From NCBI GenBank assembly GCA_027057345.1, contig JALUIX010000064.1:1-29418 (forward strand): 29,418 nt of DNA. The letters run 5' to 3'. Source of the DNA: S144-45 sp015494035 (lineage in GTDB: Bacteria > Pseudomonadota > Gammaproteobacteria > Xanthomonadales > Marinicellaceae). Numbering within the stretch: position 1 is the first letter of the stretch; every line of letters starts with the position of its first letter. The notes beneath the pieces are model-generated. The model was not told where the DNA came from and did not search any database. It worked only from the letters and a program-made list of their open reading frames with translations. Both the position numbers and the translations under genes were made by a program. Below, piece by piece: positions 23,305 to 29,418 of this stretch.

Positions 23305-23790
23305 GTGCGGCGATTGGGCCTGCTGGCATGGCTTATCGCCCTGGCGGCCTGCCAGGCCAATGACACCACCAGTCCGACTGTGGACAACAGCCAATCCGAC
23401 ACGGCACAGGAGGCAACAGGCATGAAGGACAAAGAACCTGCCAAGGGCGCGGTAAAACCCAAAGCCTGCCCCAAGGACGCCAGATTGTGTCCCGACGGCA
23501 TCACCAGTGTCGGCCGCGACCCGGAAAACAACTGCGAATTTTTTCCCTGCCCGGCAACAGGCAAAACCGGAGATGAACCCATGACAGACAAGGAAAAACC
23601 GGCGGCAAACAGCACCGGTGGGGATGAAAAGCAGCCTTTCGCCGAACAGGTCTTTTGCCCTCAGGACGTACGCCAGTGCCCGGATGGCAGCTGGGTGGGA
23701 CGAGACCCCAACAACCACTGTCGGTTCCGGCCCTGCCCGGATGGCTCCATACCCGGTGAGGACGGAGAAAGCCCTCTGGGGAAGCTCTGA
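23305..23790 (+). CDS. Lipoprotein with two four-cysteine repeats
   Basis: 161 residues from a GTG at 23305, which gives the canonical lipoprotein signal MRRLGLLAWLIALAAC (Cys16). An ATG at 23242, overlapping the GNAT stop as ATGA and preceded by GGGAG, gives 182 residues. However, its first codons would span a strong terminator and encode an odd CWPFFWP stretch before the signal, so I prefer 23305. After a Thr/Ser/Glu-rich linker there are two repeats, 55-83 and 118-145, of the form C-P-x-D-x-R-x-C-P-D-G-x(3-4)-G-R-D-P-x-N-x-C-x-F-x-P-C-P. Each has four cysteines that could form two disulfides. I do not recognise a named domain or function. The last residues GKL and the TGA come from MITE copy D; the older end was PLE-stop. 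Confidence 0.68.
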   Translation: MRRLGLLAWLIALAACQANDTTSPTVDNSQSDTAQEATGMKDKEPAKGAVKPKACPKDARLCPDGITSVGRDPENNCEFFPCPATGKTGDEPMTDKEKPAANSTGGDEKQPFAEQVFCPQDVRQCPDGSWVGRDPNNHCRFRPCPDGSIPGEDGESPLGKL

Positions 23791-23940
23791 TCGAATCGTG
23801 ACACGGCATTTTGCGGCGTAAAATCGTCCATTTCTGTGTTGCAAACCTTCGCAATAGCCTTGCTATTACGCGCGGTTTGCGCCTTGAACTGAACAATTTT
23901 CACACGCAACCTGCTCGCGCCAGATTCAATCAGAGCTTCC
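23780..23940 (-). mobile_element. MITE copy D, at the 3' end of the Cys-repeat lipoprotein gene
   Basis: 161 bp, in the opposite orientation to A and C. Terminal repeats at 23780-23797 and 23923-23940 differ at one position. CTGG flanks it exactly (23776-23779 and 23941-23944). The central hairpin is CGCAATAGC-CTT-GCTATTACG. The gap from the element to the uup stop (23941-23987) holds nothing else I recognise. Confidence 0.9.
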
Positions 23941-23987
23941 CTGGAATAACAGGCTCGGATGACACGCCCTCTGCCGATTATCTCTCT

Positions 23988-25883
23988 TTAAGTAGATTCC
24001 AGCTCTTCCCAGCGGCGGTATTTTTCGTCCAGTTCCTGGCGGATTTTCTGCTGCTTGGCCGTGGTTTGCTTGATGCGGTGAGGCGGCCCGGCATAAAAAT
24101 CCGGCGCGGCCATTTCCTCTTCAATGGCAGCCAGCTTTTCTTCCAGTTTCTCGATTTCCCTGGGCAGCCGCGCCAGCTCACGCTGCAAGGTATAGGTGAG
24201 TTTCGAAGCACCCGTGGAAGAACCGGACGGTGCGGATTGTGCCGCCGCTTTTCCGGCTTTGTCCTTTTTTCCGGCTTTTGAGGGCTTTTCCCCTTCGGCC
24301 ATAGGCGCTGTCCGCTGGCGCAGGGAGTCCGTGTAGCCACCCACGTATTCCTGAATGCGGCCATGGCCTTCAAACACATAGGTCTGAGTGGCCACCTGGT
24401 CAATAAAATCGCGGTCGTGCGAAATCAACAACACAGTGCCAGGATATTCCAGCAACTGTTCCTGCAGCAGGTCCAGGGTTTCCATGTCAAGGTCATTGGT
24501 GGGTTCATCCAGCACCAGCACATTGGATGGGCGGGCAAACAGCCGTGCCAGCAATAGGCGATTGCGCTCGCCGCCGGACAGCACCTTGGCCGGGCCCATG
24601 ATTTTTTCCGGCGAAAAAAGAAAGTCCTGCAAGTAGCCCATGACGTGTTTTGGCTTGCCATTAACCATCACCTCATCGGTGCCGAGGTTGAGGTTATTAC
24701 GCACCGTGTCTTCGTCGTTGATGCTTTCGCGCAACTGGTCAAAATAGGCAATTTCCAGGTTGGTCCCGTGCTTGACACTGCCGCTGTCAGGTTCCAGCTG
24801 CTTGAGCAACAGCTTCACCAGCGTGGTCTTGCCCACACCATTGGGGCCGATAATGCCAACCTTGTCGCCGCGCCAGATGCGCGTGCTGAAGTGATCAATC
24901 AGTGTTTTGCCACCGTAGGCCTTGCTGATCTTGTGGGCCACAATCACTTTCTTGCCCGAAGCATCGGCGATATTGACCGCCGCCTGGGCCTGACCGCTGA
25001 TTTGCCGGCGGGCTTTGCGTTCTTCGCGCATGGCCTGTAACAGGCGCACGCGGCCTTCGTTGCGCGTCCGCCGCGCCTTGATGCCTTGACGGATCCAGAC
25101 TTCTTCGGCCTTCAGTTTTTTGTCAAAGCGGTCCCATTCCTTGGCTTCAGCGTTCAGGCGCTCTTCCCGCCGCTTCAGGTAGGTGTCGTAATCGCAGTCG
25201 TAGGAAAAAATCTGGCCGCGATCCAGTTCCAGAATACCGGTGGCGATGTTGCGTAAAAAAGCGCGGTCGTGAGTCACGAAAACCACGGCGATAGACAACC
25301 CGCGTATGTATTTTTCCAGCCATTGAATGGATTCAATATCCAGGTGGTTGGTGGGCTCGTCCAGCAACAGGATATCCGGTTCGCGCACCAGGGCACGGGC
25401 CAACACCACGCGCCGTTTAACGCCGCCGGAAAGTGCGGAAAAGTCAGCCCCGGGATCTAGCCCCAGTTGACTGATGACGGTTTCGATGCGATTCAGCAAC
25501 CCCCAGGCATCGGCTTCGGTAATGGCCGCTTGCAGCTGGGCCAGCTCGTCACTGTCCGCTGCACTCTGCAACAACTGGTGATAGCGAATCAGCTGACCGC
25601 CAATGTCATCCAACGCCCGGGCCACCACATCAAACACACTGCCGTGCCAGCTTTCTGGCACCTGCTGTTCCATCATGGCCACCCGCACGCCATCGCGGCG
25701 CAGGATTTCACCTCCGTCAGGCTCTATATCGCCATTGAGGAGTTTCAGCAAGGTGGACTTGCCTTCGCCATTGCGACCAATCAGGCTCAGTTTCTGGCCT
25801 TTGTGGATGGTCAGGTTGACCCCGTCCAGCAAAGGCGCAGCACCGTAGTCCAGGCGGATATCCCGTAGGGTAATCAGCGGCAT
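23988..25883 (-). CDS. uup: ABC-F family ATPase, Uup-like
   Basis: 631 residues from the ATG at 25883 (MPLITLRDIRLDYGAAPLLD), the natural family start and near the 635 of E. coli Uup. An upstream in-frame ATG (25931) would add 16 residues inside arcA. There are two ATP-binding cassettes and no membrane segments. Cassette 1 has Walker A GRNGEGKST, signature LSGGVKRR and Walker B LLLDEPTNHLD. Cassette 2 has GPNGVGKTT, LSGGERNR and LVLDEPTNDLD. Between them is a basic, arginine-rich linker. The C-terminal ~80 residues form the coiled-coil domain specific to Uup, after a Lys/Ala/Ser-rich spacer. It is a ribosome-associated or DNA-linked ATPase (Uup affects ribosome function and transposon excision in E. 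coli). The start overlaps the arcA end by 10 bases, so the two are coupled. Confidence 0.88.
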   Translation of the reverse strand: MPLITLRDIRLDYGAAPLLDGVNLTIHKGQKLSLIGRNGEGKSTLLKLLNGDIEPDGGEILRRDGVRVAMMEQQVPESWHGSVFDVVARALDDIGGQLIRYHQLLQSAADSDELAQLQAAITEADAWGLLNRIETVISQLGLDPGADFSALSGGVKRRVVLARALVREPDILLLDEPTNHLDIESIQWLEKYIRGLSIAVVFVTHDRAFLRNIATGILELDRGQIFSYDCDYDTYLKRREERLNAEAKEWDRFDKKLKAEEVWIRQGIKARRTRNEGRVRLLQAMREERKARRQISGQAQAAVNIADASGKKVIVAHKISKAYGGKTLIDHFSTRIWRGDKVGIIGPNGVGKTTLVKLLLKQLEPDSGSVKHGTNLEIAYFDQLRESINDEDTVRNNLNLGTDEVMVNGKPKHVMGYLQDFLFSPEKIMGPAKVLSGGERNRLLLARLFARPSNVLVLDEPTNDLDMETLDLLQEQLLEYPGTVLLISHDRDFIDQVATQTYVFEGHGRIQEYVGGYTDSLRQRTAPMAEGEKPSKAGKKDKAGKAAAQSAPSGSSTGASKLTYTLQRELARLPREIEKLEEKLAAIEEEMAAPDFYAGPPHRIKQTTAKQQKIRQELDEKYRRWEELEST

Positions 25884-27130
25884 GGCCAGGCCACGGGTTG
25901 GCGACAGATGGGCATGGTCATGCAGCGGCAACCGCCACCGCCGCGCGACAGTTCGGCGCCATCCATGGCCACGGCAATTTTGCCTTCGCCCAGGGCTTTT
26001 TTGTCTGTGATGATTTCGTTTGCATGAACCACCTCATAGCCGGCCTGGCTCAGGGCTTCCAGTGTGCCGGTGTTATGGGCGAAGCCCAGCACCTGTCCGG
26101 GCGCAAAAGCAAAGAAGTTGGCGCCGCTGGTCCATTGTTCACGCTCCTGGCGAAACGGGTCCTGTCCGCCGCACGGCACCATGTTGATTTCCATGCCCAT
26201 GCGGCGCAGGGCTTTTGGCAGCCCCGAATATTCATCAATGCGTGTCACTTTGCCATCCTGCAGCTGCATGTGATAGGCCTTGCATTTGCCCGCACCGGTA
26301 ATCAACGGCGGGAAAATCATGAACGTGTCCACATCCAGCATGGTGAAGATCATGTCCAGATGTATGGTGGCGCGTTGTTTGGGCAATTCCACCGCGATGA
26401 CGTTAAATTGCTGCTTGCCCTGAGACAGCTGCCGGGCGAGAAAATCAATGGCTTGGGGGGACGTTCTTTCACTGTAACCCAGCACCACCAGGTCTTCCCG
26501 GATCACCAACACATCGCCGCCTTCGACCGTCAGCTTGTCTGATCCGGCTTGGGTGCCGTCGAGCAAAAAGGCGTGGCCCTTGAGTTTTGGGTGGTGTTTG
26601 AAAATGGCCCGCAACAACAGCGATTCGGTCAGACGAACCTTGTGTGCCATGGAACCAATCACCACCTGATCATAGACGCACATGCTGGCGTCACGGGTAA
26701 AGAAGGCGTTGGGCAAAGGCGGAATGGCGTGTGGCGAGGGATTAAGAAACTTCTCGAAACTGTCCTTGCGTTGCAAGGTGCCCTCAAACAACTGGCGTGC
26801 CAGTGGCTTGGCCGGAATGGCCATCAGGTCATCCACCAACTCCTGACAGCGGTGCAGCTCACAGACCTGCCGCAACAGGCTGAGTTTGGCCTTTTCATCA
26901 GCCAGAATATCTTCCAGCAGTTCGGAAAACTCCAGCACGTCGGCCACGCGGCGCAGGACGCCGGTTAACTGACGGTGTTCGGCCAGGGCAAGGTCCAGAT
27001 TGAGAATGTCGTCAAACAACACATCGGCAGCGGTGGCCGGTGTCATGTTTTCCATTTCAGGGCCGGGCTGATGAATCAGGACGGTATTCAGCCGGCCGAT
27101 TTCTGAATGGACGCAAATGTGATTGGGCAC
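25874..27130 (-). CDS. arcA: Arginine deiminase
   Basis: 418 residues from a GTG at 27130 with AGGAG (27139-27143) eight bases upstream, giving MPNHICVHSEIGRLNTVLIHQPG, the family opening. A further in-frame ATG at 27178 has no such site. It converts arginine to citrulline and ammonia. Conserved parts are FTRDAS near 160, TVEGGDVLVI near 215, IHLDMIFTMLD near 270 (catalytic His) and the C-terminal catalytic Cys loop SRGGGGCRCMTMPI. The family normally has RGGPRCM, so the loop here has an extra Cys. The tail (ICRQPVAWPCR) adds two more cysteines. No arcB, arcC or arcD is in the window. It overlaps uup and lies 122 bases after the class II DAHP synthase stop. Confidence 0.9.
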   Translation of the reverse strand: MPNHICVHSEIGRLNTVLIHQPGPEMENMTPATAADVLFDDILNLDLALAEHRQLTGVLRRVADVLEFSELLEDILADEKAKLSLLRQVCELHRCQELVDDLMAIPAKPLARQLFEGTLQRKDSFEKFLNPSPHAIPPLPNAFFTRDASMCVYDQVVIGSMAHKVRLTESLLLRAIFKHHPKLKGHAFLLDGTQAGSDKLTVEGGDVLVIREDLVVLGYSERTSPQAIDFLARQLSQGKQQFNVIAVELPKQRATIHLDMIFTMLDVDTFMIFPPLITGAGKCKAYHMQLQDGKVTRIDEYSGLPKALRRMGMEINMVPCGGQDPFRQEREQWTSGANFFAFAPGQVLGFAHNTGTLEALSQAGYEVVHANEIITDKKALGEGKIAVAMDGAELSRGGGGCRCMTMPICRQPVAWPCR

Positions 27131-27252
27131 GCGCAACTCTCCTGCTTGAAGTCGCGTGCATTTTACACCAAAGGCCACAGGCAGACTGGCCCATTATGCC
27201 CAGCCAACAGCCGGACACACAGGCCGTGAGTACCTGCGCTGTCAGGGGATTC

Positions 27253-28608
27253 TTACAGGCGTTGGAATTGCCCCACAATGGCCATGGCCATTTCCAGGGA
27301 CTGTTCGTAATTGAGCCGCGGATCGACCTGGGATTTGTAGGCCCGGTGCAAGTCTTCTTCCACCAACTCGCGCGCCCCGCCCAGGCATTCGGTGACATTC
27401 TCGCCAGTCAGCTCCAGGTGCACGCCACCCAGGTGAGAACCCAGGGACTTGTGAACCTGGAAAGAAAGCTCCAGCTCGTTGCGAATGTTTTCAAAGCGCC
27501 GGGTCTTGAAGCCGTTGCTGGTGGACTCGGTATTGCCGTGCATGGGGTCGCAACTCCAGATGACTTCTTGGCCGGATTTTTTCATGGCCTGAATCATGCG
27601 CGGCAATTCACTTTCCACCTTGTCGGCTCCCAGCCTATGAATAAACAGCAGCTTGCCCGCTTCCCGATCCGGGTTCAGGCGTTGCGCCAGCCGCACCAGA
27701 TCCGCCGAGGACGTCTCTGCCCCCACCTTAACGCCCACCGGGTTGCGAATACCGCGCAGAAACTCCACGTGTGCACCCTCCACATCATTGGTGCGCAAGC
27801 CGATCCAGGGAAAATGCGTGGACAGGTTAAACCAGCCCCACTGACGCGGCACCTGCCGGGTCAGCGCTTGTTCATACGGCAGGTGCAAGGCTTCGTGTGA
27901 GGAAAAGAAGTCCACACGCGACAGATTGCTCAGTTTGCGTCCAGCCAGAATTTCCGAAAAATGCACCGAGTCTGAAATGGACTTGACCAGCTCCTGGTAT
28001 TCGCGGTATTTGTCTGAATGCTCCAGCCAGTCCAGTTTCCAGTATTCGGGGTGATGTAGGTCGGCAAAACCGCCTTCAATCAGGGCGCGGACAAAGTTCA
28101 TGGTGATGGCGGAATTGGAATGGCCCTGCAACAAGCGCTGCGGATCAGGACGGCGCGCTTCGGCCGTGAATTCCTGCCTATTCACCAGGTCACCGCGGTA
28201 GGACGGCAAAGTCACCCCATCCCGGGTTTCGGTGTCGCTGGAACGTGGCTTGGCAAACTGGCCAGCGAAGCGCCCAACCCGAACCACTGGCATGTGCAGG
28301 CCGTGAATCAGCACCAGGCTCATTTGCAGCAGCACCTTGAGGCGGTTGGAAATAATCGACGGATTGCAGTCGGAAAAGCTCTCGGCGCAATCCCCACCCT
28401 GTAAGAGAAACCGTTTTCCGGCCTGGACTTCGGCCAGCATGCGTTTCAGCGACAGCACTTCCCAGGACGTGACCAGTGGTGGCAGGGATTCTAGCGTGGT
28501 CAAAGCCCGCTGCAAGGCGGCCGGGTCATCGTAGCTGGCTTGCTGGCGGGCCGAGCGGGTTTTCCAGCTGTCTGGTTTCCAGTCAGGGGCGTTGGATACG
28601 GGCTGCAT
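27253..28608 (-). CDS. Class II 3-deoxy-7-phosphoheptulonate (DAHP) synthase
   Basis: 451 residues from the ATG at 28608, which has GGAG eight bases upstream. An earlier in-frame start (28692) lies inside dsbB and is rejected. It is the first enzyme of the shikimate pathway, joining phosphoenolpyruvate and erythrose 4-phosphate. It has the plant-like class II form: SWKTRSARQQASYDDPAAL at the start, LLQGGDCAESF (metal-binding Cys near residue 80), MPVVRVGRFAGQFAKPRSS, PSYRGDLVN, FFSSHEALHLPYEQALTR, WIGLRTNDVEGAHVEFLRGIRNPVGVKVG, then WSCDPMHGNTE and GVHLELTGENVTECLGGA, with the expected metal ligands. It lies directly after dsbB; its ribosome-binding site overlaps the end of dsbB. Confidence 0.93.
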   Translation of the reverse strand: MQPVSNAPDWKPDSWKTRSARQQASYDDPAALQRALTTLESLPPLVTSWEVLSLKRMLAEVQAGKRFLLQGGDCAESFSDCNPSIISNRLKVLLQMSLVLIHGLHMPVVRVGRFAGQFAKPRSSDTETRDGVTLPSYRGDLVNRQEFTAEARRPDPQRLLQGHSNSAITMNFVRALIEGGFADLHHPEYWKLDWLEHSDKYREYQELVKSISDSVHFSEILAGRKLSNLSRVDFFSSHEALHLPYEQALTRQVPRQWGWFNLSTHFPWIGLRTNDVEGAHVEFLRGIRNPVGVKVGAETSSADLVRLAQRLNPDREAGKLLFIHRLGADKVESELPRMIQAMKKSGQEVIWSCDPMHGNTESTSNGFKTRRFENIRNELELSFQVHKSLGSHLGGVHLELTGENVTECLGGARELVEEDLHRAYKSQVDPRLNYEQSLEMAMAIVGQFQRL

Positions 28609-28612
28609 GAGA

Positions 28613-29128
28613 TTATCTCCGTGGCTGTGGGGGTTCAACACGACGCGTGACCCACCACAGGCTGTATAGCAAATAAATGGCAAAAACCACAATCATCCAG
28701 GCCGGCATGGACAGACCCAGCAGGCGCCAGGACACCTCGGCGCATTCGCCCGAACCACTGAGCACACTGGTGATAAATTCTTTGAACGGATAATTGTCAA
28801 ACATAAAGCCTAGCCCGGGGCCACAGTCTGGCACCTGATCCGGAGGCAGGGATTGCAACCAGACGTGGCGGGCCGCCACACCGATACCGAAAAGGGAGAA
28901 GACCACCAGCCAGAAACCAATCAGGCGACGCCAGAAGGGTTTCCACGACGGCAATAACAACGCCAGCAGAAACAACAGCCCCAATGCGGCCACAATCACC
29001 CGCTGCAGCATGCACAACGGGCACGGGTCCAGGTAATTGACGTATTCCTGGTAGTAAGCAAAGGCCAACAAACCAGCACTGCCAAGGACGGGCAACAAGG
29101 TCATTAATTTGAAATTCTTACTGTGCAT
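28613..29128 (-). CDS. dsbB: Disulfide bond formation protein B
   Basis: 171 residues from the ATG at 29128, close to the 176 of E. coli DsbB. It is an inner-membrane quinone reductase that reoxidises DsbA. Four membrane helices are visible. The first periplasmic loop has the active pair Cys36-Pro-Leu-Cys39, and the second loop holds Cys102 and Cys129 (DCGPGL ... GECAE), the standard DsbB set. A TTG 36 bases upstream in frame is not chosen because it directly follows a likely minus-strand -10 (TATTAT, 29172-29167). The class II DAHP synthase follows four bases after its stop, so they are probably co-transcribed. Confidence 0.92.
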   Translation of the reverse strand: MHSKNFKLMTLLPVLGSAGLLAFAYYQEYVNYLDPCPLCMLQRVIVAALGLLFLLALLLPSWKPFWRRLIGFWLVVFSLFGIGVAARHVWLQSLPPDQVPDCGPGLGFMFDNYPFKEFITSVLSGSGECAEVSWRLLGLSMPAWMIVVFAIYLLYSLWWVTRRVEPPQPRR

Positions 29129-29362
29129 GGATGCCACCGTTTTCGGCACTTGATTGCGGGGCAAATATAATAGCGCGTTTACTCACGGTTTCCACGTTTT
29201 CGGGCATAAAAATTCCGCTCTGGCCGCGATGTGTTGTGTTTTTTCAGCCTGAAGATAGAGAATGCAACACGTCGGCGTGGTGGAGCAAAGGGGTAATCCC
29301 CCCGAAAAATAAGCGGGGTCAGAAGTAGAGAATTTTTGTAAACTAAAGACAGAGGTTCTCCC

Positions 29363-29418
29363 ATGAAAAGATCACGATTTAGCGACAGTCAGATATTGGC
29401 CATCCTGAAGGCCCACGA
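29363..29418 (+). CDS. Start of an IS3-family transposase OrfA, cut by window edge
   Basis: ATG at 29363, with AGAGG seven bases upstream, reads MKRSRFSDSQILAILKAH before the edge. This matches the opening of IS3-family OrfA (MKRSRFxxxQIxxILKxH), a helix-turn-helix DNA-binding protein. Only 18 codons are present. The left end of the IS probably lies in 29290-29345, near GCGGGGTCAGAAGT, but the terminal repeat cannot be fixed without the other end. The remaining gap from 29129 holds the dsbB promoter region and nothing else I can name. Confidence 0.6.
   Translation, partial: MKRSRFSDSQILAILKAH

Noticed and set aside
1..29418. CRISPR arrays, tRNA or rRNA genes, prophage
   Set aside because: No regular direct repeats with spacers, no tRNA cloverleaf or rRNA sequence, and no phage structural genes were seen by eye.

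Overview
The window looks like part of a gammaproteobacterial chromosome. The leuS-lptE-holA order, an Uup-type ABC-F protein, PilU, DsbB, an MltD-like transglycosylase and LptE (outer membrane LPS assembly) all point to a Gram-negative gammaproteobacterium. The genus cannot be told from the sequence alone. Most of the DNA is ordinary, densely coding chromosome, with no CRISPR array, rRNA or tRNA seen.

Layout, left to right. A GT4 glycosyltransferase, cut by the left edge, is divergent from a PAPS-dependent sulfotransferase; both suit a sulfated surface polysaccharide locus. Next come a solitary pilU and a TerB-like gene on the minus strand. A plus-strand run follows: MltD-like lytic transglycosylase, GT39 membrane glycosyltransferase, exported isoaspartyl peptidase, then a RelB/YafQ-type toxin-antitoxin pair behind a perfect palindromic operator. 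The minus-strand housekeeping block leuS-lptE-holA is next, with a membrane-anchored thioredoxin upstream. On the plus strand are a 1203-residue secreted nuclease-like protein with an IPTL-CTERM-like tail, a DUF748/AsmA-like protein, a Bax inhibitor-1 family protein, a GNAT acetyltransferase and a lipoprotein with two four-cysteine repeats. The right part is a minus-strand series: dsbB, class II DAHP synthase, arginine deiminase and uup. The right edge holds the first codons of an IS3-family OrfA.

The most unusual content is a family of four ~160-bp non-coding elements (9797-9957, 14060-14219, 22598-22757, 23780-23940). They have 18-bp imperfect terminal inverted repeats, a central hairpin and 4-bp flanking duplications (CTGG, CTAA, TTAG), so they look like MITEs. 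The target duplications resemble the YTAR duplications of the IS5 group. Three of the four inserted inside the extreme ends of genes, and the ancestral reading frames can be reconstructed by deleting the element plus one copy of the duplication. The holA C-terminus changed from Q-PSAGR-stop to Q-GSSKEALIES-stop. The Cys-repeat lipoprotein changed from PLE-stop to PLGKL-stop. The GNAT gene lost its original ATG and must now start inside the element or just after it. The terminal repeat supplies stop codons and an open frame, so the element acts as a gene-end remodeller.
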